Shown here in pieces: positions 15,021 through 23,469 of a DNA stretch of 26,046 bases. The translations under genes were made by a program, and so were the position numbers. Numbering within the stretch: the stretch's first letter is position 1; every line of letters begins with the position of its first letter. The notes under the pieces were generated by a model. The model did no database searches and was not told where the DNA came from. It saw nothing but the letters and a program-made list of their open reading frames with translations. The DNA comes from an uncultured Selenomonadaceae bacterium (lineage in GTDB: Bacteria > Bacillota > Negativicutes > Selenomonadales > Selenomonadaceae): the NCBI GenBank assembly GCA_910579115.1, contig CAJTSO010000023.1:1-26046 (forward strand). Direction: 5' to 3'.

Positions 15021-17218
15021 GCGTTATGAAGAAATGGTTCAGGAAAAAATCCGGTCATGTTCATACTCCGACCGTGCTGCAAATGGAAGCTACCGAATGC
15101 GGCGCGGCCTCCTTGAGCATAATTCTGGCCTATTACGGCCTCTGGCTGCCTTTGGAAAAGCTCCGGCAGGATTGCGGAGTGAACCGGGACGGAGTTTCCG
15201 CCGTAAATATCGTCAAGGCAGCCAGGCTAAGAGGCTGTGAGGCGGCGGGGTACCGCTGGCCGGTAGAAAAATTGCGGCAGGCTGAATTCCCCGTGCTCAT
15301 CCACTGGGAGTTTAATCACTTTGTGGTTCTTGAGGGAATAGATGAAAACAAGGCCTACCTGAATGACCCGGCGGTGGGCCACAGAGCGGTACCTATGGAT
15401 GATTTTATTACCAGCTACACAGGTATTGCCCTCAGTATAAAGCCGGGCAAGGACTTTCAACGGGCCGGAGAAAAATATAATATAGCCAGAGTTATTGCGG
15501 CCAAATTGCGGCGGGACAAATGGCCGGTACTCTTTGTGACATTGATTTGTCTCTGCCTGATCGTTCCTCAGCTGGCGGCGCCGGTATTCAGCCAGGTGTT
15601 TTTGGATGATATATTAACCGGCAAGCATAAGGATTGGGTTTTTAACCTGCTGCTGATGATGGGGGGCGCGCTGGTTATCCAGGGGATCTTGACCTGGCTT
15701 CGCTACTGGTGCCTGACAAGGTGGCAGGCCAAGCTGACGCTGGCCGATTCATCCTGGTTCTTCTGGCATATTTTGCAGCTTCCTATGGAATTCTTTCAAC
15801 AGCGGTTCAGCAGTGAGGTTGCCCGGCGGGTAGGCTTTACGGAATCTGTGGCCGGCGTAATGATCGGTTCGGCGGCCACCGTTGTCCTCGATTTTTTCAT
15901 CGCGCTGTTTTATCTTGGGCTGCTGCTTCATTACAGCGTTCCATTGACGGTTATCGGCGTGTCCTTCAGCCTGGCTGGAGTGCTGGTTTTCTTCCTTGTC
16001 CGGAGCAGGGTCATAGAAATGACCATGAAACTGCAGCAGGACATCGGCAAAGAATATGGAGTGGCGGTAAATGGCCTTCAAATGATGGAAACCCTGAAGG
16101 CCAACGGCAATGAGGAGGAATTTTTTAATAAGTGGGCCGGTTACAAGAGCAAGGTTTTGGCCGGTAATCAGAGGATTGCCCTTTACAATTTAACGGTGCA
16201 GATGCTGCCGGTGCTTCTGGCGGGGGTCAACACGGCGCTGATTATGACCATCGGCGGTTTTTCCATTATGGACGGAGTGATGACCGCCGGTATTTTTGTC
16301 GCTTTTCAAAGCCTGATGGGAAATTTTCAGGGCCCCTTTAATAATATTCTCAATCTGGCCGATACGCTGCAAACTACCGAAATGCAGCTGAAGCGTCTCG
16401 ATGACGTCATGCAGTATGAAAGGGATTCGCTTAATTATCCGTTGGAGCAGCCGGCGGATATAGGACGCAGCCGCCTTTGGGGCGAAGTGGAGATGAAGGG
16501 TCTCGTCTTCGGTTACAGTCCCTTGCACAAGCCCCTGTTTTCCGGTTTTGATATGCACCTTCGACCGGGGGACTGGGCAGCGCTGGTGGGGGGAAGCGGC
16601 TGTGGCAAGTCTACGTTGGCCAAGCTCATAACCGGCATTTACAGGGAATGGCGGGGCGAGCTGCTGTTTGACGGTATTCCCAGGGAAAAGATCCCCCGGG
16701 CCGTCATCTGCAATTCGGTATCCTCCGTGGATCAGGATATATTTCTCCTCAGCGGCACTATTGAGGAGAATATAACCCTGTTTGACAGCTCCATCAGGCA
16801 CAGCGATGTGGTAAAGGCCGCGAAGGATGCCTGTATCCATGATGATATTTTGCGACTGGAGGGTGGCTATGACCATAAAGTGGCTGAGGGCGGGTTTAAT
16901 TTCAGTGGCGGTCAGAGACAGCGTCTGGAAATTGCCCGGGCTTTGGCTTCCAACCCCGCTATTCTCGTGCTGGATGAGGCTACAAGCGCCCTGGACCCCT
17001 TGACGGAGCTGAAGGTTATGGAAAATATCCGCCGGCGGGGTTGTACCTGTGTTGTGGTCGCCCATAGGCTGAGCACCATTCGCGACTGCGATGAAATCAT
17101 CGTCATTGACCATGGCAGGGTAGTTGAAAGAGGCGCTCATGATGAAATGCTCAAAGCCAATGGGGCCTATGCGAAGCTGATCAGCGATAATTCCGACGGT
17201 AAAGGCGGTGGGACTTGA
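15017..17218 (+). CDS. NHLM-system ABC exporter with C39 leader peptidase
   Basis: A 733-residue protein; ATG 15017 is chosen because it forms the usual ATGA overlap with the preceding stop. The N-terminal C39 peptidase has TPTVLQMEATECGAASL with oxyanion Gln22 and nucleophile Cys28, His101 (NHFVVLEG) and Asp117 (NDPAVG), so the catalytic set is intact. Six transmembrane helices lie at about 165-450, and the ATPase has Walker A GGSGCGKST (about 525), signature FSGGQRQRLEIARAL and Walker B ILVLDEATSALD. It should cut leaders after double glycine and export the product. Candidate substrates are the precursor at 6700 and the peptide at 3453. Confidence 0.93.
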   Translation: MSVMKKWFRKKSGHVHTPTVLQMEATECGAASLSIILAYYGLWLPLEKLRQDCGVNRDGVSAVNIVKAARLRGCEAAGYRWPVEKLRQAEFPVLIHWEFNHFVVLEGIDENKAYLNDPAVGHRAVPMDDFITSYTGIALSIKPGKDFQRAGEKYNIARVIAAKLRRDKWPVLFVTLICLCLIVPQLAAPVFSQVFLDDILTGKHKDWVFNLLLMMGGALVIQGILTWLRYWCLTRWQAKLTLADSSWFFWHILQLPMEFFQQRFSSEVARRVGFTESVAGVMIGSAATVVLDFFIALFYLGLLLHYSVPLTVIGVSFSLAGVLVFFLVRSRVIEMTMKLQQDIGKEYGVAVNGLQMMETLKANGNEEEFFNKWAGYKSKVLAGNQRIALYNLTVQMLPVLLAGVNTALIMTIGGFSIMDGVMTAGIFVAFQSLMGNFQGPFNNILNLADTLQTTEMQLKRLDDVMQYERDSLNYPLEQPADIGRSRLWGEVEMKGLVFGYSPLHKPLFSGFDMHLRPGDWAALVGGSGCGKSTLAKLITGIYREWRGELLFDGIPREKIPRAVICNSVSSVDQDIFLLSGTIEENITLFDSSIRHSDVVKAAKDACIHDDILRLEGGYDHKVAEGGFNFSGGQRQRLEIARALASNPAILVLDEATSALDPLTELKVMENIRRRGCTCVVVAHRLSTIRDCDEIIVIDHGRVVERGAHDEMLKANGAYAKLISDNSDGKGGGT

Positions 17219-19902
17219 TGGAAAACGTCATTCACCTTTTTCCGGGAGAAAAGCTTTATTTTGAACAGAAGGGAGCAATGGGGTTCTTAAAAAACGGCAG
17301 CGTGGATCTCTATGCGGTAACGGCTGATCACCGGGAGCGAATGTTTTTACTGCAAAGGGATGAAGGCCAGTATTTTTTTGGACTGTTTGATGAATTTCAA
17401 AGTGTGGAATTGTTTGCCGTAGCCAAATCGGCCGCTGTTGTAGAATTTGTTTCGGCAGACGCTTTGGCGAAGAATGAAGTTCCCGCAGGTGTTCTCCGCC
17501 CGGCCATGCAGGATTGGTTCAAGAGCCTGCTGGTTCATGCCTGGCTCCGCTTTTTTGCCGTGCGCAATGATGAATATGTGGGCCGTTGGAGCAGGGCGGA
17601 TTTTTTGCAGGACACGGAAGACAGCTCTTTGTGGCCGGTGTTTTTGGAGCATGAAAATATTGTCGCCCTGCTTTTATGCGGGCAATTTAATTCCCTCCGG
17701 AAGTCATTTGAAGACAGATTGGAGCGGCGGAAGGAAAAAAAGGAAAAGCTGGTCAATGCCTCTATTGCTATTTTGGTCGGCGAGGAAAATTTAGAGCATG
17801 ACAGGGATCCGCGAAAACAAACGGAAGGAATCGCCGCCCTCATTCAGAGGGTTGGCCGGGCCCTGAATATGGAAACCGGCGACCTTTCCCTGCCGTTGGA
17901 GGTTGCCCGCCACCTCAGCGACGAAGCCATTGTCAAGCGTCTGATGAATAAGGCCGGTATGCGGATGCGTCCCGTGCTTTTGGAGAGAGGATGGCAGACG
18001 AAGGACTGCGGGGTGCTGCTGGTTACGAAGGATGGACGGTATTACGCGGCGGTTCCCACAGGGCCAAGCCAATACCGGTTGTACGGCCCGGAGGGTAAAA
18101 GTGAATATATCAGTGAGGAATTGGCGGGAACGCTGGATAAAAGGGGTATGGTGTGTTATGCTGGCTTCCCCCAAAGGGCCCTTAAACTGAAGGATCTGCT
18201 TATCTTCATGGTTGACCAGTGCTGGCGCAGTGATTATTATTACATCCTTTTGGCCAGCGTTATCGCGGGACTTATTCCGCTCCTGACGCCTGTCATCACC
18301 AAGTCTATTTTTGGCGATATTATCCCGATTCAGGATAAACAGGGCTTGACGACCCTAACTCAGGTGATTATGGTGGCAGGCTTTACCTCGGCTGCGGTGG
18401 CGATGGTGCGCTCCGTGGCGGTTCTGCGGATAACCAGCCATCTTGATATGGCGGCGGAAGCCGCTTTATGGTCCAGGCTGTTGTCGCTGCCGGCTGATTT
18501 CTTTAAGGGTTACCAAACCGGTGAGCTGTTGCAGCGGATGAGCGGGATCGACGCAATAAAATCCCTTGTCACCGGCGAGCTTGTGGGAGGGGTTTTTAAT
18601 ACTGTATTCTCCTTTTGGAGCATTCTCCTGATGTGCTGGTACAGCTTGCAGCTTACCGGGGTAGCCCTGCTGGTGTGGGCGGTCTTTTTTGCGGTCACGG
18701 CGGTAATTTACCGGCAGGTATTCAAGTATCAGAAAAATCTGGTGGACGCCGGTAACAAAACGGCGGGACAGGTCGTGCAAATTTTCAACGGACTGGCTAA
18801 ATTCCGCAGCCAGGGGGCGGAGGAACAGGCCTTTTACCTGTGGGCCAAGTGTTTTGGGGAGCAGTGGAGGTGGAACCTAAAGCTCCGGTGGCAGAATAAT
18901 TACAGCGGTATTATCAATTCTATACAGCCGCTGGTTTTATCTATGATCCTCTACTACACTACCGTGGACATGATGGCAAAAAGCGCCGCCGGACAGGCCG
19001 CCATGACCTATGCGGAGTTCCTGGGCTTTGAAGCAGCCTTCTCCGCCTTCAATGCCACTTTAGTAAGCATGATTCCTTTAGCCGCAAAGATTTTCAGCGT
19101 TCGTCCCCACATAGAGAACCTGCGGCCGATCCTGGAAGCTGAACCGGAATATTCCGAGGAAAAAATTGAGGCCGGGTACCTGACGGGAGAAATAGAGATC
19201 AGGAATTTAAGCTTTGCTTATAATAAGGATGCTCAGGATGTCCTGCGGGATATCGATTTGTTCATTAAAGCCGGTGAATCCATCGCTATCGTTGGACGCA
19301 GCGGCTGCGGTAAATCAACACTGGTCCGCTTGCTGCTGGGATTTGAAAAGCCGAGAACCGGGGCTGTGTACTACGATAATCTGGATCTCAACGATTTAAG
19401 CCTGACCTCTGTCCGCAGTCAGATGGGGGTCGTCCTCCAGGACGGCAAGCTTTTGGCGGGAAGCATTTTTGACAATATTGTGGGCACTACCGCTATGACG
19501 ATGGACGACGCGTGGCTGGCGGCAAAAAGGGTCGGTCTGGACAAGGACATAAAGGAGATGCCCATGGGAATGTATACGGCCATCAGCGAAGGGTCGGGAA
19601 ATATTTCCGGCGGCCAGCGGCAGCGCATTCTTTTGGCGCGAAGCATCGTCAATAATCCCCACGTCCTTATCCTCGATGAAGCCACGAGCGCTTTGGATAA
19701 CACGACCCAGGCCATCGTTACCCGCAGCTTGGAGGAAATGTCCTGCACGAGGATTATCATTGCTCATCGGCTCAGTACCATCAGAAATGCCGACAGAATC
19801 ATCGTGATGGATTCTGGACGGATCATTGAAGAGGGAAGCTTTGAATCCCTGATGGAACAAAAGGGCGTTTTTGCCGAACTGGCCGGACGGCAGTTGACAT
19901 AG
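17218..19902 (+). CDS. NHLM-system ABC exporter, second ATP-binding subunit
   Basis: An 894-residue protein; the ATG at 17218 overlaps the preceding TGA by one base (a TTG three bases earlier is also possible). The first about 330 residues form a domain typical of this NHLM subunit (NVIHLFPGEKLYFEQKG ... LLERGWQTKDCGVLL) without C39 catalytic residues. Transmembrane helices (about 340-620) and an ATPase follow, with Walker A GRSGCGKST (about 694), signature ISGGQRQRILLARS and Walker B VLILDEATSALD. It probably forms a heterodimer with the C39 exporter. It is the last gene of the export operon. Confidence 0.92.
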   Translation: MENVIHLFPGEKLYFEQKGAMGFLKNGSVDLYAVTADHRERMFLLQRDEGQYFFGLFDEFQSVELFAVAKSAAVVEFVSADALAKNEVPAGVLRPAMQDWFKSLLVHAWLRFFAVRNDEYVGRWSRADFLQDTEDSSLWPVFLEHENIVALLLCGQFNSLRKSFEDRLERRKEKKEKLVNASIAILVGEENLEHDRDPRKQTEGIAALIQRVGRALNMETGDLSLPLEVARHLSDEAIVKRLMNKAGMRMRPVLLERGWQTKDCGVLLVTKDGRYYAAVPTGPSQYRLYGPEGKSEYISEELAGTLDKRGMVCYAGFPQRALKLKDLLIFMVDQCWRSDYYYILLASVIAGLIPLLTPVITKSIFGDIIPIQDKQGLTTLTQVIMVAGFTSAAVAMVRSVAVLRITSHLDMAAEAALWSRLLSLPADFFKGYQTGELLQRMSGIDAIKSLVTGELVGGVFNTVFSFWSILLMCWYSLQLTGVALLVWAVFFAVTAVIYRQVFKYQKNLVDAGNKTAGQVVQIFNGLAKFRSQGAEEQAFYLWAKCFGEQWRWNLKLRWQNNYSGIINSIQPLVLSMILYYTTVDMMAKSAAGQAAMTYAEFLGFEAAFSAFNATLVSMIPLAAKIFSVRPHIENLRPILEAEPEYSEEKIEAGYLTGEIEIRNLSFAYNKDAQDVLRDIDLFIKAGESIAIVGRSGCGKSTLVRLLLGFEKPRTGAVYYDNLDLNDLSLTSVRSQMGVVLQDGKLLAGSIFDNIVGTTAMTMDDAWLAAKRVGLDKDIKEMPMGMYTAISEGSGNISGGQRQRILLARSIVNNPHVLILDEATSALDNTTQAIVTRSLEEMSCTRIIIAHRLSTIRNADRIIVMDSGRIIEEGSFESLMEQKGVFAELAGRQLT

Positions 19903-19945
19903 GGGAAAAGAGATCCCGGGCGGTATCGGTGTTTTTTCAAGCAAT

Positions 19946-19984
19946 AGAATCAAAACCACCCGTTTGACGGGTGGTTTTGATTCT
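19946..19984. terminator. Perfect 17-bp palindrome after the export operon
   Basis: Arms AGAATCAAAACCACCCG and CGGGTGGTTTTGATTCT around the loop TTTGA, about 45 bases after the stop at 19902. There is no separate T-run, but the descending arm carries TTTT. It resembles the palindromes at about 21250 and 25995, so it is both a likely terminator and a member of a repeat family. Confidence 0.75.
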
Positions 19985-20218
19985 ACAATCTCGCAATTGA
20001 TCAGGCAAATTACGAAAAGAAAAACTCCTATGTAAATACTAATTACTTATTTGTCACGGTAAGTGTACGCAAGGAGAAACAAAAAAGAAAAATAATCTGT
20101 GAATATAACTGGTTCGTGTAAATGCCGGTTGGGAGAATTTTTACGGTAATTTACTGACAATGAGCTATTTTCCAGGTGGCCGGCGTTTCTACATTGTTTA
20201 AATCAGCGAATAAAAAGT
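19985..20218. other. Intergenic, AT-rich, no gene recognised
   Basis: Together with the flanking hairpins this makes a gap of about 515 bases between 19902 and 20418. I see no supported open frame, RNA gene or repeat in this central part. Confidence 0.5.
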
Positions 20219-20275
20219 GGGTACTGCCCTTTATGCCGGTTTCCGGCATAAAGGGCAGTACCCTAAAAATATTTT
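20219..20275. terminator. Strong bidirectional terminator
   Basis: A 20-bp perfect stem (GGGTACTGCCCTTTATGCCG and its complement, arms 20219-20238 and 20244-20263). AAAAATATTTTT follows on the + strand and ACTTTTTATT on the - strand. It lies downstream of the - strand flavodoxin-ferredoxin gene. Confidence 0.85.
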
Positions 20276-20417
20276 TCCAGAAGACCATTCTGGGGCTATG
20301 CACCGTTTTTGGCTTTTTTCGCTCGCCACAGGGCGGGAATCTCTGTGTCTAAAACCTAACTCATTACGGTATTGAACCGGGTTTCAAAAGCGCTGATTTT
20401 AGGGGGGGGACCCGCGC

Positions 20418-21176
20418 TTAAAGGAAATAGGCGTTGGATTTGGGCTCTTTCAGCTTTTCTGTGAACATGGCGGAAAATTCGTTGTAGGCGGGGACGTCCA
20501 TGTGCTTTGCTCCCATGGGGCAGCGGCGGATGCAGCGGAAGCAGGCGATGCACCGATTTGGGTCAATAGTGCGGTTGTCCGCCCCGATGGCCTGCATGGG
20601 GCACTCTAACCTGCAGCGGCCGCAGTCGATGCAGGCATCGTTCGTAAGCGGGACGAAGGAGCCCCCCTTGCCGCCCTCCTTATAGGGCCGGTTGCCCGGT
20701 ACGTTTGGCTGACTGTAGTCGCCTTGGTTCAGTTTTTTGGCCACTTTTTCCGCAAAGCGGGCGTCCTCGGCCAGGTCGGCCTTGTTGGGACGGCCAACCT
20801 GGATACGGCCATAGGTGTGCTCGCCGATCAGGGCCGCCGCTATGGGGAGGAAGCCCTGGGCGGTGAGTAGATCGCAAAATTCCAGCAGGGCGTCATCGTA
20901 GTCCCGGTTGCCGTAGGTTACAGTAACGATGCAAGGCGTTTTATCACCCGTCACTCCAGCCAGATGTTCCACAAAGTCCTTGAATAGCCGGCCGCCATAC
21001 ACCGGGGCGCCAAACACAACGACCTTATCAGGGCCAAACTGGGCCTGCCTTTCCTGGCAGGTGAGGTCAAATTCATCGTAGGCTTCGCCCAGGGTTTTAG
21101 CAATGGCGCAAGCGCTTTTGCGGCTGTTGCCTGTGGGAGAAAAATAGATGGCAGTCACGGAATAATTCATTTTCAT
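20418..21176 (-). CDS. EFR1-type flavodoxin-ferredoxin fusion protein
   Basis: A 252-residue protein with an AAAGGAG ribosome site. The N-terminal flavodoxin-like domain has IYFSPTGNSRKSACAIA (phosphate-binding loop) and VVVFGAPVYGGRL. The C-terminal part has two 4Fe-4S motifs, CIDCGRCRLECP and CIACFRCIRRCP. This domain order is that of the EFR1 family of ferredoxins, which carry electrons between FMN and iron-sulfur centres in anaerobes. The partner enzyme is unknown. It is transcribed alone, with a terminator at 20219. Confidence 0.88.
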   Translation of the reverse strand: MKMNYSVTAIYFSPTGNSRKSACAIAKTLGEAYDEFDLTCQERQAQFGPDKVVVFGAPVYGGRLFKDFVEHLAGVTGDKTPCIVTVTYGNRDYDDALLEFCDLLTAQGFLPIAAALIGEHTYGRIQVGRPNKADLAEDARFAEKVAKKLNQGDYSQPNVPGNRPYKEGGKGGSFVPLTNDACIDCGRCRLECPMQAIGADNRTIDPNRCIACFRCIRRCPMGAKHMDVPAYNEFSAMFTEKLKEPKSNAYFL

Positions 21177-21249
21177 TGCTCCTTTATGGGTTATTTTTCA
21201 TTATAACGCTGTCGTTTACAAAATGGTGTCATAATAAAATTTAGAAGGT

Positions 21250-21413
21250 AATGAACCACCCGTTATGCGGGCGCCAGACTGTAGACAAGGGGTCATAGCC
21301 CTTGAGCAAAACACCCGTTTGGCGGGCGGTTTGCTCGTTGTACCTTTCAGAGCTGGTGTATGCCTGACAGACAGCGAAGGACACTGGAGCAAGCCCCCAG
21401 TCTTCTTCGCTGT
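21250..21413. repeat. Palindromic intergenic repeat region
   Basis: It contains GAACCACCCGTTATGCGGGCG, here in a part-degenerate palindrome, an imperfect hairpin GAGCAAAACACCCG TTTG GCGGGCGGTTTGCTC (about 21303-21334), and a third hairpin ACAGCGAAG ... CTTCGCTGT (21371-21413) just past the HxlR stop. The CCACCCGTT...CGGG core is shared with the palindrome at 19946. The last hairpin may also help end HxlR transcription. Confidence 0.6.
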
Positions 21414-21418
21414 TTCTG

Positions 21419-21778
21419 TTACATCTCCTTTTCTTCACAGGGGGTTGGAACGCCAAGGAGTTTGAAGTAATTGTCGCCCCAATCACAGAGGGATTGGATG
21501 ATTGGAATCAGGGTTTTTCCCAGGTCCGTCAGTGAATATTCCGTTTTGGGCGGAACGACCGGGTAAAGCACTCGATTGATGATCCCGTCCGCCTCCAGCT
21601 CCCTTAACTGCTGGCTCAACATTTTTGAGGTCGCCTGGGGAATTTCCTTTTGCAGCTCACTGAACCGCAGGGTGGCATCAATCAGATGATAAATAATGAT
21701 CGCCTTGTACTTTCCCCCTACAATGTCTATCGTCGCCTCAACCGGACAGTTATAGCGATGCATTCTTTCCCGAATCAC
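21419..21778 (-). CDS. HxlR-family transcriptional regulator
   Basis: A 119-residue winged-helix regulator. The GTG start at 21778 is chosen because GGGAGG lies eight bases before it; the longer frame to 21820 has no ribosome site. Motifs are CPVEATIDIVGGKYKAIIIYHL, LRFSELQKEIPQATSKMLSQQLRELEADGII and YSLTDLGKTLIPI, all typical of HxlR. The single N-terminal Cys in NCPVE is the residue used for redox or electrophile sensing in several relatives. It is divergent from the FMN reductase at 21969, its likely target. Confidence 0.9.
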   Translation of the reverse strand: MIRERMHRYNCPVEATIDIVGGKYKAIIIYHLIDATLRFSELQKEIPQATSKMLSQQLRELEADGIINRVLYPVVPPKTEYSLTDLGKTLIPIIQSLCDWGDNYFKLLGVPTPCEEKEM

Positions 21779-21968
21779 AGGTGTTTCCTCCCGATTACCA
21801 AAATGATAGTATATACCCATTTATATATTATAGTACTTTTAAGTGCATTCTTGTTAAAAAGAAAATTCATGCTATCATTATAATAACGGCAGGGGAAAAG
21901 TCAACTGCCGGCGGCGCTTTCGCCTTCAGGCGGATAACAAATAAATCACAACGAGGAGTGTGTTACGC
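21779..21968. promoter_or_regulatory. Divergent promoter region between HxlR and FMN reductase
   Basis: A TATAAT is present on the - strand (21827-21832) toward HxlR and another on the + strand (21879-21884) toward the reductase. I could not place convincing -35 boxes at normal spacing, which would suit regulator-dependent promoters. The HxlR operator probably lies here. Confidence 0.45.
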
Positions 21969-22514
21969 ATGAGCAAGAAAATCGTAGTCATTACCGGAAG
22001 TCCCCGCAAAAGGGGCAACAGCTTTGCCATGACGGAGGCTTTCGTCCAGGCGGCTCAGGCCAAAGGGCATATCGTTACCCGTTTTGACGCGGCGCTGAAA
22101 AATGTGAGCGGCTGCCGGGCCTGTGAAGCCTGCTTCAAAAATTGGAAAGCCTGCGCCTTTGACGATGATTTCAACGCCATAGCCCCGGCTATTCTGGAGG
22201 CTGACGCCGTGGTATTCACCATGCCGGTTTACTGGTACTCCATTCCCGCCCAGATTAAAGGCGTTATCGACAAGCTGTTTTCCTTTGTGGTGGGGGGAAA
22301 AGACATCGCGGGAAAAGAGTGGGGCCTGATTGCCTGCTGCGAGGAAGACGACGTGGCCGTTATGGACGGCGTGCGAATCCCGCTGGAGCGATCCGCCGCG
22401 CTGATGAAGTGGAAGAAAGCGGGGGAGGTGCTGGTTCCCGGCGTATTGAACGAAGGGGACATTGAAAAGACGGAGGGTTGCGCCCAGGCCGCGGCTCTGG
22501 CAGAGAAATTCTGA
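21969..22514 (+). CDS. Flavodoxin-fold NADPH-dependent FMN reductase
   Basis: A 181-residue protein; ATG 21969 lies 10 bases after GAGGAG. The FMN phosphate loop is ITGSPRKRGNSFAMTEAF, and TMPVYWYSIPAQIKGVIDKL is the second flavin-binding segment. A Cys cluster (GCRACEACFKNWKAC) follows the first domain half, as in iron-sulfur flavoprotein-like and related reductases. Divergent from HxlR, it is a likely HxlR-controlled quinone or electrophile detoxifier. The substrate is unknown. Confidence 0.87.
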   Translation: MSKKIVVITGSPRKRGNSFAMTEAFVQAAQAKGHIVTRFDAALKNVSGCRACEACFKNWKACAFDDDFNAIAPAILEADAVVFTMPVYWYSIPAQIKGVIDKLFSFVVGGKDIAGKEWGLIACCEEDDVAVMDGVRIPLERSAALMKWKKAGEVLVPGVLNEGDIEKTEGCAQAAALAEKF

Positions 22515-22608
22515 GCAGCCGAGGTTATGGCAAGGGAAAGTGCGACAGTTATCCGGTGGTGACTGGCACTAAAGCTGCGGGTAGCGTCTTAGTTCATACT
22601 GAATACAT

Positions 22609-22647
22609 GAGACTGCGGGTTCCGGCATTGCCGGAACCCGCAGTCTC
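22609..22647. terminator. Bidirectional terminator between convergent reductase genes
   Basis: An 18-bp perfect stem (GAGACTGCGGGTTCCGGC and complement) with a three-base loop, between the + strand gene ending at 22514 and the - strand gene ending at 22732. A T-run (TATTTTTTGG) follows about 15 bases on. Confidence 0.8.
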
Positions 22648-22731
22648 TGCTCGTTATCTCTATTTTTTGGACTTTAGTCAGTTGCGGTCTTTTCTTTTGG
22701 AAAACTCTCCTCTGGAAAAAATTGTAATTTA

Positions 22732-23352
22732 TTAGCGGATAAAATGGGTGCCGATCCAGGGCTCCTTTTCCGGCAGGCCGTATTTTTCCCTGCCCAAAGC
22801 GATGGAACGCATTAGAAAGGTCATGTTCCGGGCCAGAGTCCGCATGGTTTGCAGTCCTTCTCCGTCCTGCAGGGCTTCGCCGGGTTCACGGCCGTGAATG
22901 CTGTTCCAGTACTGGCTGGAGGCGATAGGCATACCGCAGATGGTGAAGTATTTGTTGAGCTCGTCGAAGGTGGCGGACAGGCCGCCCCGGCGGGCCGCCA
23001 CGACGCTGGCGCCGACCTTCATGGTTTTGTCAATGTAGGAGGTGCTGAAGAACAATCTGTCCAAAAAAGCGATGAGGGTAGCGTTGGCGGAGGCGTAATA
23101 AACCGGCGTGGCCACTATTAAACCGTCACATTCGGCTAATTTTTGGGCGGCTTCATTTACTTCATCATTGAAAACGCAGCGGTCCAGGGCAGCGCATTTA
23201 CGGCAGCCGATACAGCCCCGGATAGCTTTGTGGCCGATGTGGAGAATTTCCGCCTCCATGGCTTCCGCTTCAAAAAACTTTACCATTTCCTGTAAGGCGA
23301 TGGCCGTATTGCCGTTGGCATGGGGGCTGCCGTTGATAAGTAAAACCTTCAT
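22732..23352 (-). CDS. Flavodoxin-family NAD(P)H-dependent FMN reductase
   Basis: A 206-residue protein; the ATG at 23352 follows GGAGGAGG, and the longer frame is rejected. It has LLINGSPHANGNTAIAL (FMN loop), GCIGCRKCAALDRC (Cys cluster) and VATPVYYASANATLIAFLDRL. By family it reduces quinones, flavins or similar acceptors. Its own promoter (23401-23431) matches the one in front of the exported decarboxylase-like gene, so it appears to share the MerR regulon. Confidence 0.88.
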   Translation of the reverse strand: MKVLLINGSPHANGNTAIALQEMVKFFEAEAMEAEILHIGHKAIRGCIGCRKCAALDRCVFNDEVNEAAQKLAECDGLIVATPVYYASANATLIAFLDRLFFSTSYIDKTMKVGASVVAARRGGLSATFDELNKYFTICGMPIASSQYWNSIHGREPGEALQDGEGLQTMRTLARNMTFLMRSIALGREKYGLPEKEPWIGTHFIR

Positions 23353-23400
23353 AAAAAAACCTCCTCCAAAAACCTGAACGATAAATTCTTGCCTGATTGC

Positions 23401-23431
23401 ATTATACAATCTCAAGCTTACTTTAAGTCAA
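23401..23431 (-). promoter_or_regulatory. MerR-type promoter of the FMN reductase gene
   Basis: On the - strand the -35 TTGACT (23431-23426) and -10 TATAAT (23406-23401) are 19 bp apart, the long spacing typical of MerR-activated promoters. The spacer begins TAAAGTAAGCTTGAG. The start CTTGACTTAAAGT is identical to that of the promoter at 25316-25346. Confidence 0.72.
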
Positions 23432-23469
23432 GTTGTTTGGAGAAGGTTCGGAGGAGAATTACGGGAAAT

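Noticed and set aside
16190..17140. 316-codon open frame on the - strand
   Set aside because: It is the antisense shadow of the C39 exporter ATPase, whose motifs are unmistakable on the + strand.
19396..19959. 187-codon open frame on the - strand
   Set aside because: It overlaps the second ABC exporter's ATPase domain and has no ribosome site or recognisable motif.
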